The translations under genes and the position numbers were made by a program. The notes below the pieces were generated by a model that saw only the letters and a program-made list of their open reading frames with translations, ran no database searches and had not been told where the DNA came from. From Brachypterus glaber (Eukaryota > Arthropoda > Insecta > Coleoptera > Kateretidae), in the NCBI GenBank assembly GCA_958510825.1, contig OY294046.1:46605794-46669793 (forward strand): a stretch of DNA of 64,000 nucleotides, written 5' to 3'. This document shows, piece after piece, positions 11,325-22,257 of this stretch (the first letter of the stretch is position 1; each line of letters begins with the position of its first letter).

Positions 11325-12737
11325 ATGGAAGATTTAGATAAAATGGAAATTAGATTTTTGACTGCAGAAATGGTAAATTATGAACTTCGTATAAGACATT
11401 TAACAGCAAAAAATAATAGAGTATCTAGAATTAAAGTTTTAGGTAGAGCCATAGCTAGGGAAGATCCTAAAGTAAAATATGTAGATCCGACTTTTAATTT
11501 TAACAGTGAAGTGGAAAATATTAATAGAATTTTAGATAGTATATCTTCAGAAATTGTAGAATATCATGGTGATTATAGTTTAGCCGATTTAAGAAAATTA
11601 AAAACTTATTTAGTACATGTAACAAATCGTCTGCAACGTTTTCCTGAAGTAGAAGAAAATAAAGTTAGACGTATTCAATTTTTAGAAATAACAAAAGCAA
11701 CTTGTTTAGAAATAGAAGCAGATATTTTAGATCTTTATGAAAAATCTGGTAAAAATTCAGATCTTACTCAAGTAAATAATAATATTTCATTACATAATAG
11801 TACACAGTTTAGTCCTAATGTTTCTAGTAAAAAAGATAATGATTATTTAAAATCAGTACCAGTTTATAAATGGAATATTAATTTTGATGGAAAGTCTAAT
11901 GTTTTAAATTTTATTGAGCAAGTTGAATATATGAAAATAAGTAGAAATGTTACAGACGAAATGTTATTTAAATCCGCATATGACTTATTCAAAGAACCAG
12001 CATTGTCATGGTTTCTCTCAATTAAAGATAATTTAAATTCGTGGTCTCAAATAATTCAAGCATTAAAAAAAGATTTTCTTCCAGCTAACATAGATGATAG
12101 AACATGGGATGATATCCGTTCTAGATATCAAAATCCCGATGAATCTATCGCAATTTTTATAGGTGCTATGGAAACCTTGTTTAAACGTTTAATTCATGCT
12201 GCAAGTTTATATACTAGACTTAAGACGATTAGAGAAAGAATATTACCACATTATTTTACACCATTATCACTTATAGAAATAAATGATTTAGAAGATTTAA
12301 AGGACAGTTGTAAAAGAATAGATGAAGCTTATCAATTAAAACAAAAGAGCATAGCAGGTAAAAGTGTGGCAAAAAATAAAGCAGTTAATAAAGTAAATGT
12401 CCTAAGTTCGGATATAAATCAAAATTTTAGTAGTAAATGTAATTGTAGTCATAATACCACAGTGTCCAAACTTACCCCATCTTCCTCTACTCGTCAAAGT
12501 TCAGTATGTGATAGTAGTCAAGTTTCTCAAATTAGTCAAAGTACCAATCAAAGCTTTAATAATACACAGAATAGTAGTAATAGTAGTAATAATAAAAGTA
12601 GACAAGTAATTTGTTATAACTGTAACCAACCAAATCATATTTTTAGCAAATGTTTAGCTAAAAGAACAAAGTTTTGTTATAAATGTGGATATAAAGATGT
12701 AGTTTTTAAAAATTGCCCTTCCTGTACAAAAAACTAA
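11325..12737 (+). CDS. gag: Gag polyprotein of the LTR retrotransposon
   Basis: 470 residues starting MEDLDKMEIRF, uninterrupted. The N-terminal half is helical and charged. A retrotransposon Gag core lies in the middle (FDGKSNVLNFIEQVEYM, then ALSWFLSIKDNL and a YQNPDESIAIFIGAMETLF-type segment). After a Ser/Asn-rich linker, the C-terminus has a zinc knuckle CYNCNQPNHIFSKC (CX2CX4HX4C) and a second knuckle, CYKCGYKDVVFKNC, in which Val replaces the His. Gag packages the RNA into virus-like particles. The ATG at 11325 is the first in frame and follows a 600-base leader. The stop overlaps pol by 25 bases in the -1 frame. Confidence 0.93.
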   Translation: MEDLDKMEIRFLTAEMVNYELRIRHLTAKNNRVSRIKVLGRAIAREDPKVKYVDPTFNFNSEVENINRILDSISSEIVEYHGDYSLADLRKLKTYLVHVTNRLQRFPEVEENKVRRIQFLEITKATCLEIEADILDLYEKSGKNSDLTQVNNNISLHNSTQFSPNVSSKKDNDYLKSVPVYKWNINFDGKSNVLNFIEQVEYMKISRNVTDEMLFKSAYDLFKEPALSWFLSIKDNLNSWSQIIQALKKDFLPANIDDRTWDDIRSRYQNPDESIAIFIGAMETLFKRLIHAASLYTRLKTIRERILPHYFTPLSLIEINDLEDLKDSCKRIDEAYQLKQKSIAGKSVAKNKAVNKVNVLSSDINQNFSSKCNCSHNTTVSKLTPSSSTRQSSVCDSSQVSQISQSTNQSFNNTQNSSNSSNNKSRQVICYNCNQPNHIFSKCLAKRTKFCYKCGYKDVVFKNCPSCTKN

Positions 12738-15469
12738 ATAGGAAAGTGGATGATTTTAGTCGGCATTCACTTAATAAAAAGGCTAAAAATAATAATGACA
12801 GTCAGGTAAAAAAGGATAACAAAACTACTTTTTGTAAAAACATTTATTATAATAAAAATAATATCAATTCTTTACAAAAATCAAGTGTAACAGAAACAAA
12901 TAAACGCTTTTATTTGAATGAATGGAAAGATTGGTTGGATAAAGTTAAAAATTTTTATAAACCGTATAGTTTGTCTGTAATTAATAAAAATTCTTTTATT
13001 AAATTACCTAGAGATAACCGTCCATATATTAAAGTAAATATTTTTGATAAAAATATAACAGCTTTGATTGATACAGGTGCAAATTGTTCAGTGGCTGGTG
13101 GTCACGCGATTAAAATTTTAGAGAAGTTTAATTTAAAAATTGATAAATGTCTTATACCGCATGTTACTACAGCTGATAAATCTAAACAGTTAGTAACTGG
13201 TGTTGTTTATTTACCTATTAAAGTAGATAATGAAGTTAAGATTTTACAAGTCTTGGTTGTTCCTTCTTTGGAAACAAATTTTATTTTTGGTGTGAATTTT
13301 TTACAATTGTTTTCTATGACTCTGGATTTTTCTGATGAATCTTGGAATAATAAAATTAATAAATTGAATGTGATCAGTAATAACAGTGATAGTCAGGATA
13401 TAAATAAAGATAATTCAGTAGGCTTATGTGACTTGACAGACGAACAGAAAAAGATAGCAGATAAATTTGTTAGTTTATTTAAAGAATTATATAGCGAAAA
13501 AATAGGTAGAACAAATTTAATAGAACATGATATAGATACAGGGAATAATAAACCTTTTAAAATGCGTCAATATCCTTTGTCACCTTATTTAATAGAAATT
13601 TTACATAAAGAGTTAGATAAAATGTTAAAAGATGATATAGTTTCACCATCTTATTCTGATTTTAATTCACCAGTTTTATTAGTAAAAAAAGCTAATGGTA
13701 CATACCGTTTTTGTTTTGATGGACGTAAATTAAATTCTATTACAAAAGGTGATTCACATCCTTTACCAAGGATAGACTCCATTTTAAGTTTATTAGGCGA
13801 TGCAAAATATATATCAAGTATAGATTTAAAAAATGCTTTTTGGCAGATTCCACTTACAAAAACTGCTAAAGAAAAAACTGCATTTTCCGTACCTGGTAGG
13901 GGACTATTTGAATTTAATGTAATGTGTTATGGACTCAAAAATGGAACACAAAGTCAGCAAAGATTAATGGATAAACTTTTTCCTTTCTCCTTTTATCCAA
14001 ATATATTTGTTTATATTGATGACATTATAATAGTATCAAAAACTTTTGAGGAACATATTAAATTACTTCAAATAGTACATGAAAAATTAAAATCTGCTAA
14101 TCTTACAATAAATTTTGAAAAAAGTAATTTTTTTAGAAAATCACTTAAGTATTTAGGTTTTGTAATTGATAATTTTGGTTTAAGAACCGATCCGCAAAAA
14201 GTAGAAGCAATAATAAACTATCCTAGACCAACAAATAGTACAGAGATAAAACGATTTTTAGGTGTAGCTTCGTGGTATCGTAGATTTGTTAGGAATTTTT
14301 CAACAATTGTTAGTCCATTAAATTCACTTTTAAAGGGCAAAGGTAAAAAACAAGCCATTAGTTGGAATACTGATGCAGAAAAAGCTTTTTTATTGTTGAA
14401 GGAATCTTTAATAAATGCTCCAGCTTTAGCAAGTCCCAATTTTTCTTTACCATTTGTTATACAATGTGATGCTTCTTTAGTTGGCCTCGGTTCCATATTA
14501 ACACAAACGCAAGATGGTCAAGAAAAAGTAATAGCTTATGCTAGTAGAGCTTTAACACGTAGTGAAATAAAATATTCTGTAGGTGAAAAGGAATGTTTAG
14601 CTGTTTTGTTTGCTATAGATAGGTTTAGACCATATATTGAAGGTGTTAAATTCACAGTAATTACAGATCATTCTTCATTAAAATATTTGAGTAATATGAA
14701 AGATCCCTCTGGTCGCTTGGCTAGATGGTCATTAAAATTACAGCAATATGATATGGATATTGTATATCGTAGAGGTAAATTAAATGTAGTAGCTGATGGG
14801 TTATCCAGAGCTTTTGATAGAATAGAACCAGAAAAATCAATTTTTCCAGATGTAAATTTAATTAATTTTAATGTAAATGATTATAATAGTGATAAATATT
14901 ATATTCAGTTGAGGGAAAAAATTGTTAAGAGTCCAGATTCATATCCGCAATTTAAAGTTATTGATGATAATATTTATAAGTTCATACCAACCAAGACAAA
15001 AGTAAAAAGTAATATTATAGAGTGGAAATTGTTAGTGCCTCAAAAATGTCGTAAACAAGTTCTAAAAGAATGTCATGACGATGTATTAGCTTCTCATATG
15101 GGATTTTTTAAAACTTTTCATAGAATTTCAGAAACATATTTTTGGCCAAAAATGCGTAAAGATATTTTAAAGTATGTAAGATGTTGTAATATTTGTCAAT
15201 CACAAAAAGTTAGTAATTCTGCACGTTTTGGATTGATGGGTCGTGAAAAAGAAGTAAATTATCCGTGGCAAGTTATTTCATGTGATTTGCAGGGACCATT
15301 TCCCAGAAGTTCTAAAGGTTTTTGTTATCTTTTAGTTGTGTCAGACTGGTTTACAAAGTATACATTATTACATCCTTTAAGGGAAGCTACTGCAAATGCA
15401 ATATGTAAATTCATTGAGAATGAAGTTTTTTTTAGTTTACGGAGTCTGTCAATTTTTAATTGTCGATAA
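12713..15469 (+). CDS. pol: Pol polyprotein (protease, RT, RNase H, N-terminal integrase), 5' part
   Basis: 918 residues in the -1 frame relative to gag; the ATG at 12713 is probably not the true start, since entry is expected by frameshifting. Aspartic protease: LIDTGANCS with Asp120. RT: PRIDSILSLLG, SSIDLKNAFWQI and the catalytic YIDD at residues 434-437. RNase H: CDAS with Asp586, later TDHSSLKYL. Integrase: a zinc-binding HHCC region starting near His788 with CCNICQSQK, then CDLQGPF with the first core Asp (858). The frame leaves the integrase core after a T-run at 15426-15433 and ends 12 codons later, so the second Asp and the Glu of the active site lie in the following frame. Confidence 0.93.
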   Translation: MPFLYKKLNRKVDDFSRHSLNKKAKNNNDSQVKKDNKTTFCKNIYYNKNNINSLQKSSVTETNKRFYLNEWKDWLDKVKNFYKPYSLSVINKNSFIKLPRDNRPYIKVNIFDKNITALIDTGANCSVAGGHAIKILEKFNLKIDKCLIPHVTTADKSKQLVTGVVYLPIKVDNEVKILQVLVVPSLETNFIFGVNFLQLFSMTLDFSDESWNNKINKLNVISNNSDSQDINKDNSVGLCDLTDEQKKIADKFVSLFKELYSEKIGRTNLIEHDIDTGNNKPFKMRQYPLSPYLIEILHKELDKMLKDDIVSPSYSDFNSPVLLVKKANGTYRFCFDGRKLNSITKGDSHPLPRIDSILSLLGDAKYISSIDLKNAFWQIPLTKTAKEKTAFSVPGRGLFEFNVMCYGLKNGTQSQQRLMDKLFPFSFYPNIFVYIDDIIIVSKTFEEHIKLLQIVHEKLKSANLTINFEKSNFFRKSLKYLGFVIDNFGLRTDPQKVEAIINYPRPTNSTEIKRFLGVASWYRRFVRNFSTIVSPLNSLLKGKGKKQAISWNTDAEKAFLLLKESLINAPALASPNFSLPFVIQCDASLVGLGSILTQTQDGQEKVIAYASRALTRSEIKYSVGEKECLAVLFAIDRFRPYIEGVKFTVITDHSSLKYLSNMKDPSGRLARWSLKLQQYDMDIVYRRGKLNVVADGLSRAFDRIEPEKSIFPDVNLINFNVNDYNSDKYYIQLREKIVKSPDSYPQFKVIDDNIYKFIPTKTKVKSNIIEWKLLVPQKCRKQVLKECHDDVLASHMGFFKTFHRISETYFWPKMRKDILKYVRCCNICQSQKVSNSARFGLMGREKEVNYPWQVISCDLQGPFPRSSKGFCYLLVVSDWFTKYTLLHPLREATANAICKFIENEVFFSLRSLSIFNCR
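12728..12734 (+). promoter_or_regulatory. Putative -1 ribosomal frameshift site between gag and pol
   Basis: A AAA AAC, read in the gag frame as ACA AAA AAC TAA, is a canonical X XXY YYZ slippery heptamer placed directly before the gag stop. Slippage by -1 enters the pol frame without a gap. I did not identify a definite downstream pseudoknot by eye. Confidence 0.8.
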
Positions 15470-16145
15470 TGGAAAACAATTTGCTGGTAAAGTTTTTAAA
15501 AAATTAGCAGATGAATATAATGTACAGAAAATTTGGTTTAATGCACTTTACCATAGTCAAAATAATCCGACGGAAAGGCAACATCGCACAATTTCTACTG
15601 CTATAAGATCATATATAAAAGATAATCAAAAAGAATGGTGTAAAAATTTAGCAAAAATAGGTCTAGCTTTACGAACGTCTGTAAATGAAGTTACGGGGTA
15701 TACGCCGGCATTTCTTAATTTTGGGAGGAATGTACCTATCACAGGAACTTATTATGGCAAAATGACATCAACTGATGGTGTTAAATTAGAACCTTGTGAC
15801 AGAGACTCGTATAGTCAAGACTTGGGAAATCTTAAAGAGATTTTTGTTGATGTAAAGAAATATTTACATGAAGCTTATGAACGTAATAAGCGTACTTATG
15901 ATTTGCGCAAGCGTGAAGTAAATTTTGAGATAGGTGAAAAAGTTTGGAGACGAAACAAAGTACTCTCAGATGCTAGTAAAAGTTTTGCTGCAAAACTTGC
16001 TCCAAAGTACATACTTTGCAAAGTTGTTGCGAAAAAGTCAAAGTTAGTGTATATTTTGGAAAATGCAGATGGTCATAGAGGCGACTGGCATGTTAAAGAT
16101 CTAAAGAAATATTTTGGATCGAATAGTGACATTTCAGTTGGCTAG
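15396..16145 (+). CDS. pol: Integrase core and C-terminal part of pol, out of frame
   Basis: The coding sense resumes at about 15434 in another frame; the stretch 15396-15433 is only overlap. It has IVDNGKQF with the second catalytic Asp, and NPTERQHR with the Glu. RTSVNEVTGYTPAFLNFGR follows, then a C-terminal region with GEKVWRRNK and HVKDLKKYF. No chromodomain is apparent. Together with the upstream frame it would complete the integrase. The break is one extra T in a run of eight, either a real inactivating mutation or a homopolymer error in the assembly. Confidence 0.9.
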   Translation: MQYVNSLRMKFFLVYGVCQFLIVDNGKQFAGKVFKKLADEYNVQKIWFNALYHSQNNPTERQHRTISTAIRSYIKDNQKEWCKNLAKIGLALRTSVNEVTGYTPAFLNFGRNVPITGTYYGKMTSTDGVKLEPCDRDSYSQDLGNLKEIFVDVKKYLHEAYERNKRTYDLRKREVNFEIGEKVWRRNKVLSDASKSFAAKLAPKYILCKVVAKKSKLVYILENADGHRGDWHVKDLKKYFGSNSDISVG

Positions 16146-16675
16146 ATTTGATTAAATAAGAATATATTCTTAGTATCATTCGGAATGATATTTAAAAAAT
16201 ATCAATGTATTGAAAATATTTAAAGGGTACCCAAAACTTTTGTATATAGTAGTAAAAAAAATATATAAATATATTTTTTGTAGAAGAGAATTCTGGTGCA
16301 CACAGTCAAGTCTTATTTCTATTTTTTTATCTTGATAAAACTTAGCTAAAAAGAAAAACAAAATTAATTATGACAATTACCTGATTATGACAATTACCTG
16401 ATTATGACAATTACCTGTTTATGACACACACCGATAAAGTCCCAAAATTATGTTCTACATAAGAGTAGGCGGATGATACACGTAGTTATCAAGCTTAGCT
16501 ATTGTTAATTATCAAGTAGTATTTCAAATTATTTACATAAAGTATTGTATTTTTTGTTGATTTATTAAATAAAATATAGTATATATTTTAGCTATTTAAG
16601 TTAAATAGTTTTAGAGTTTGGTATAAAAATATTTTTTGTATATTAAATATTTTTATTATTTTTGGAGGGGGCATG
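16146..16675 (+). other. Non-coding segment between pol and the 3' LTR, with 17-bp tandem repeats and polypurine tract
   Basis: No env-like frame. Three and a half copies of a 17-bp unit (TATGACAATTACCTGAT) occupy 16369-16427. A GGAGGGGG polypurine tract at 16664-16671 lies 4 bases before the 3' LTR and would prime plus-strand DNA synthesis. Confidence 0.8.
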
Positions 16676-18821
16676 TGTAACGACATAAATCGTCACTTTG
16701 TAATATAGCAAGGGTTAATTAAACTATTCGTTTACTTACGTTATAATTTATGTTTATTTTGTATATAAATAGTTACGTACGTACAGAACTATTTTGTATC
16801 TGGGACTATTTTGTAGCAGGAACTGAATTCTAACCATATGAGTCTCTATTCCATAGTTCTACCTGAAAATAACATAAAGAAAACATAATTAGAATATGAT
16901 TTTTAATAATAAAGAATCATATGACTTATTTCTCTATAGTGCATTTGTCTATGGACTTACCTGGTTTTTATATGTTTCAGAGTCTATTGAGGGTTGGATT
17001 TCACTGGCTTTCATCTGTAGCTTGTTTCTCCTGGAAAATTTCATATGTTTATTTCTTCGGGATAATCCAGAATTTGTTGAAAATAGTTTGCTGGAACTGC
17101 TCACTTAGATTCAGTATTTTGTTTATACTTAGTTCACAGGACACTTAGTATTCTGTTCGTATTTTTATTAGTTTTGCTGATAAACAATAAGTATTGTTTA
17201 TATTTGTTTCTTAGAGTAATATTTTGAGGTTAGATATCTATCATCACTAATACGGATTTAGTAGGAAACATTCTTTTAATTAGTTATTATCTTTGATGTA
17301 GTTTCAGTTACCTTTATTAGGAATCCTATACGGTAAAACTGTAGTTGATAATGACTTGCATAGATGTCGCTAATAGTTCAGAAATAGGATTTTATTCACC
17401 TGAAGGGTTCATACCGGTTGATAAGGTCGATTTTCGCTCTTTCTTGATGAACTCTGTACAATGGTGGTCTCATTTTGACGAGTGTTTATTTTCTGTAATC
17501 ATCGAAGTAATCCTTCATGTATTTTTATTTAAAGTTAGTGAAAATGAATATTTAAACAATGCGGAAGATATTATAACTGTTATTTTTTTACAATTACGCA
17601 TTTATAACGTTTCGATGGACATCGAAGACTTAGAATGAGACGTAAGTTAAGTTTTTCTGTTTCTTAGAATATTTCTGACATATAATTATTGTTTTAGCAC
17701 CATTATTACTACATTAATTAAGCACCATAAAGCACCATTATTACTACATTAATTAAGCACAATCACTAGACCATTAATTACTCACCATTTCTATACCATT
17801 AATATGGAATTACATTAATTTGGGTTGAAGTTTATTTTGGTATATTTGATATACAAGTTCTCCGCATGGAGTGATGTTCTGTTGGAACATGGTTCTGTAT
17901 TTTTCGGCATAGATAAATTCTATATGACCGTCTAGCAGACAATTTTATATTGGACATAATTTTCAAAAGCATATTTAATCCCGGACAACATTTTCAATCG
18001 TACATTTTATCCTGGAAGATAATTTTTCCAAAGTAGATGGGACAGCCTATATTTTTTTTTTCTTTCATTTGAGAAATGAATTCATCAGCATAGGGGAGAC
18101 TTGCACAGATGGAGACGATGGAATTCATACCTCATGGATTTTGCAGAAACCAGCTAAGTACTCATTCTGAAAACTTTTGAAAGCAATATTTCATATTTTT
18201 AAATTCTTTTATTTCAATATTCTTATAACTGTAAACTTTATCAGATCTGATATAGTATTGATTAATACTATATGCCCTTCTGGCTTTTGTTCATTTTTAG
18301 GTACTTATTTTTTTTAAAACATTTAATCTCATTTATTAATTATTAAATATCATACTTTTGATTAAATGATTTCTAATTTAAGCATGACTTTTATACACTG
18401 CAAGAAATGATTGTTGTTTACATACATTTCTTGGTGCTTGCTGAACTTCATGTTTTCTTTATACATTTAAGTCGAATGATTTCTGAATTTAGTAATTTTT
18501 ATTAAGATTTCTTTAATTATATCTTAATATAATTACACATATTTTTTTATATATATTAATACATTACTTGATGTGCTTTCATTAAGTTTATTTATAATAA
18601 ATTTCTCAAATGAATTATCTTATTTTATTTAGGGGTTATATTTTCTCAAACTGAAAAGCTTAAGTATTTACACTAGGTTGTTACTTACCTAAAGGAGTAA
18701 AAGCTAAAGTAACTGGCGCCCCTAACAACATTAATCAATTCTTTCTATTTTTCCCTTGCCCATACCCATTGCTCCGCTGTCAAAACTAGCCGTTGGCAGT
18801 GAACGTATTAATTACGGTACA
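16676..18821 (+). repeat. 3' LTR (2146 bp)
   Basis: It matches the 5' LTR almost base for base and ends TACGGTACA followed by the target duplicate ATGT. It repeats the TATA-like box, the AATAAA and both small open frames; the 70-residue one (16896-17108) has one residue changed, Cys to Ser. Confidence 0.95.
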
Positions 18822-18825
18822 ATGT

Positions 18826-20338
18826 ATCTATAAGCATGTAAAGTCTTATCGTTGCAGGCGATTTAGCCCAAAATGCGATACCCTCCTTTCACATCTTGAA
18901 CACTGATAGAAAAATCTAAAAATAGTACAACCAACCGTTGCTGTAACCAGTTTGAGGTATATAATACCATTTTTACAATTATTCTAAAACATTATAAAGT
19001 TATATTAAATACACTATTAAAATTGTAGATTCATATTATTTAATAATACAACAACGTTGTAGTTTTTTAAGCAAGGATGGTTAATAAAGATAGCGACAAT
19101 CAGCTGATTCTAATAAATGTTTTACCAAAATATTGAAAGTAGGCAGTTTGGGCTACAATTTTCATGTGCATAAGTATACTCAACGATAAGCATGTACATG
19201 TACATGTAGTTACATGTGATATGTAGTTTCTATGTGCACATAAATATTTAAAATACATTACACCAAATTTTGAAACGCAGTAGGGAGCCGACGCATCCCA
19301 GGTTCAGCTAGCCAGTCGCACACGGACGGATCAGATGAATTGACTACATTTTAAAGCGAGGATCCTGACTTAGTAAGGAGCGACAATCCTACCCTGCGGA
19401 ATTGCAAGCCTCCTAACGTTTTATTAATAAAACATGTTAACATTATTATATTTTAAATACATAAAATTTAAATTAAATTAAGTTTCAAATTAAGATTTTT
19501 TAACAATAATAATAATAATTTTTTTTATTCAAAAAATATCAGTCAAGGCGGATAAGATGATGTATACCAAAAGCGGGTAAGATGACGATCCTATAATACA
19601 CATAAATTATATCGATGTAGACGTTTCAAATAAAAAGGACTGTCTAATATGCGGGGATATTGGTAAAGATAAGGAGGCATGGTTTTAATACCTTAGCTGA
19701 AAATAATGGGCCCATACTTGCTGCAATGAAATTAGTTCAAAAGAGGCCAAAATAAAGATTTGGATTTCTGATTTTTGTGAAAATTAAAATACCCTTTATT
19801 ATCCTCACAAGTTTTATTCTTATTCTTATTTTTTTTTAGTTTTTAGTAAAGGTTCTTTTTAGATTTTTTATCCTTCGTCAACTTACCCTCTCCTGATGAC
19901 TAATTTTGCATTTTTTTAATCTTTTTTTTTTAAGGAAATCAATAAATAAAACAAAACAAAATATTAAAACTAAATAAAATATTAATTGCACAAGCTTAGG
20001 CTTATTTCTGGCTCTCCACGACTTGCCGTGTATGTTATCAAATGAATAAATAAATAAATAAAATTACCATCTTCTAAATAAAAAAAAATATTTAAATGAA
20101 ACCCTATTTTATACAAACCATCAAAGCTTAAGTTCGTCAACTTAGGGTCCCTTCCCCTATGGAAAAACTTCAAAACATATGTATGGTATTTTTCCCATTA
20201 TTTTTTACTGTGTATACACATGCAACAGTAGATTTCAGCACTTTAGAGTAAGACAGAGTTATACGCACGTATGACCGTTTTAAAGGGACTTTTCTTTTTA
20301 TTTAAGTATGTAAAAAAAACTATTAAAAAAATATTTAC
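18826..20338. other. Intron 4 of the protease gene, 5' part
   Basis: No coding sequence. The less AT-rich stretch at 19270-19420 has no recognised identity. Near 19985-20065 a GGCTCTCCACGACT motif with an AATAAATAAATAAATAAA tail matches the tails near 4560 and 57800. Confidence 0.5.
19985..20065 (+). repeat. (TAAA)n-tailed retroelement 3' end
   Basis: GGCTCTCCACGACTTGCCG is followed by TGTATG and AATAAATAAATAAATAAA. The copies at 4520-4588 and 57755-57825 share the GGCTCTCC block and the tail, which suggests a common SINE or LINE family. Confidence 0.5.
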
Positions 20339-20538
20339 TTGAAAATGGAACCTCCCGGTTTAATCTTATCAAAGCGATATCATGGTATCGGTTTTGATTG
20401 TTATCACTATAATCAGGATGGCTAGTGGATTCTTCTATTCCTACATCGATTGGTCTGCTGCTGCAACTTCTATATTTTCCACTTCCAACGCAATCTTGTT
20501 CTGTATCGATATTCCATTCACCAAGACGGATGTTAACT
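20339..20538 (-). CDS. Clip-domain serine protease, exon 4 (catalytic Asp)
   Basis: Residues 177-244. The acceptor TTATTTTAG lies just above 20538 and the donor GTAAATAT just below 20339. One base at each end belongs to split codons and both join correctly (Leu177 with exon 3, Lys244 with exon 5). It encodes VNIRLGEW, a Cys193-Cys202 pair (DC...SC) that is an extra disulfide typical of the clip-domain protease group, the SHPDY turn, and HDIALIRL with catalytic Asp230. A dispersed repeat starts within about 12 bases upstream of the acceptor. Confidence 0.95.
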
Positions 20539-20550
20539 CTAAAATAATTT

Positions 20551-20645
20551 AAACAAGCCGTGAAGATATGTAATTACATTATAATGCTACGCATTCCATT
20601 ATATATTATTCACAGTAAATGGTATATTGCATATCTCAAATAATT
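20551..20645 (+). repeat. Dispersed repeat family D, copy 1
   Basis: AACAAGCCGTGAAGATATG and the following GCATTCCATTATATA region also occur at about 29106-29160 and, inverted, at 51962-52040. Confidence 0.65.
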
Positions 20646-21841
20646 TAAAAAAAAAATAACAAAAAATTTAAATAAATAAAATAAAATAATTTTTGGATTT
20701 GAAATATCATGAAACGTCGAGAAAATGTGAAAAAAGTGTGTTAAAAATATCGGTCTGTCTGTTTTCTGTCTCTAAACCTTGTAACTTTTAAACTAAATGT
20801 GCGATTTAAAAAATTCTTTCAATAAACGATTTAGGACCTTCGTATTTTACGTGACCTTAAATATGGTTAACATTGCGGTGCGGCAAGGAAGGCAAGGAGG
20901 CAAAAATTAATATTATTACGGATCGTAGGGTAAAAATTCTTGCACAGGTAAAAATCATGTCCAATTTCTTACACAGCTTTAATCATTTTTTATAGTCAAA
21001 ATACCGTTGTGCGCGACAAGCCCATATGATAGCTACGTACAACAGCTCGGTGGCCAGTAAAACCCACACAGGTTTCTTGCATTTTACTCATGGCTAATGT
21101 CAGTTTTGCATTAAAAAGTGTTCGCCACTTTTTAATCTCACGGTATATAAAATATATATTTCTATTTACTGCTCTACAGGCACGTCCTATGAACATAGTA
21201 CAATAAATTAGAAAAAACGTAAAAAAAACGCCTAAATTGCTTCTTATGGTGTGTTTAATCAATTTATGAAAAAATATCAGGGGTCGGAAACAAAAAGTTA
21301 AAATTTGCAAAAAACCAGCGTGTATAAGGATCACAACCTTGTTGGGAATTGATTTTTTTTTTGCTGAGCCGTGTTATTAATTGACAGTAGTCGGCATCAA
21401 CTCAGTTATGACTCATTAACGTTGAAAATAAACAAAGAAACATAGGCTTACGGAATAATTTTGCCGAATTATGAGGGGAATTTTTATAAAGGTCACTAAA
21501 TCGAAACATTTAACGACTAATTTGTTACACACAACAATATTGACTATGCATATTAGCTATAGATATGTATATATATATCGATATTTTTCAGAGAAAAAAC
21601 TGATATTCGATTTTTATCTTTTAGGAATACGAAAGTTTTTAATTTTTATTTATCGATAACTTTTTTTTCCACCTTACTTGTTTATATGGAATCATTAAAA
21701 AAAATCATGATAAAAAGAAAAAAAATGTAAATATTTAAAAGTTTGCGTCAATGCTAGAGTCGACGCGGCGCCTATGCGAGTACTGGAAATTCGCCGAGTA
21801 CTGTTAATTAATGAAATCGTAAAATGTAAAGTTTTACTTAC
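20646..21841. other. Intron 3 of the protease gene
   Basis: Non-coding. The longest frame here, 112 residues on the minus strand at 20996-21334, starts in hydrophobic low-complexity sequence and has no recognisable motif, so I do not treat it as a gene. Confidence 0.5.
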
Positions 21842-22029
21842 AAACGGCCAACACTTTTTAAAACTTGTCCTCTCATGCAGTGGGAAGCAGTGAGAACATA
21901 TCTAGATGCTATCAGAGTTCCTCCACAAGCAAATCTTCTTTTTCCATTCGAGTTCTCGTATTCTAAAAGCGCCATCCATGGAAACTCCTCCAAACCAGCA
22001 TCAACACCATTAAGGATACGGTCTGATGA
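21842..22029 (-). CDS. Clip-domain serine protease, exon 3 (activation site, catalytic His)
   Basis: Residues 115-177. The acceptor is CTGTGTTTAG above 22029 (phase 0) and the donor GTAAGTAAAA below 21842. It opens with SSDR followed by ILNG. Cleavage after Arg118 would release the new N-terminus Ile119, so the zymogen is expected to be activated by another trypsin-like protease. FPWMALLEY, CGGTLIASRYVLTASHC and catalytic His164 follow. The ILNG start differs slightly from the common IVGG/IYGG, but Ile at the first position is kept. Confidence 0.95.
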
Positions 22030-22257
22030 CTAAACACAGAAAAAAAAATAGATTCTGTTATTAGTCGCTAAAAAAAATGGAAGTATGGCTACCAAAAAGT
22101 AACCACTATAAAAAGATTCCGACGGCTTTGGTATCCCACGTCATCCCATGTCCTATCAGATGTGGTATATCTGAAAATCCAGATGCTCTAATGAATACCA
22201 TATGAGAATACAGTGGTTTTTGAGTTTGAAAATTCCTGATAAAGTTTCATGTACACA

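Larger units (their letters stand above)
8575..18821 (+). mobile_element. Ty3/gypsy LTR retrotransposon, Osvaldo/Ulysses/Woot-like
   Basis: A complete element of 10,247 bp, flanked by the 4-bp target duplication ATGT (8571-8574 and 18822-18825). The LTRs are 2145 and 2146 bp, start TGTAAC and end TACA, with a primer binding site after the 5' LTR and a polypurine tract before the 3' LTR. Gag and pol are in order protease, RT, RNase H, integrase, which defines Ty3/gypsy. There is no env-like frame. LTRs of about 2 kb, a tRNA-Lys-type primer site and a gag-pol -1 shift are shared with Drosophila Ulysses and Osvaldo and Tribolium Woot, so I place it there by inference. It lies antisense in intron 4 of the protease gene. 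It is probably not autonomous because of a frameshift in the integrase region. Confidence 0.95.

Noticed and set aside
14218..14496. 92-residue minus-strand frame
   Set aside because: Antisense shadow of pol.
19270..19420. tRNA-like or SINE head with GGTTCAGC
   Set aside because: No cloverleaf or A/B box pair could be drawn.
20996..21334. 112-residue minus-strand protein in intron 3
   Set aside because: Hydrophobic AT-rich translation with no motif, inside a well-defined intron.
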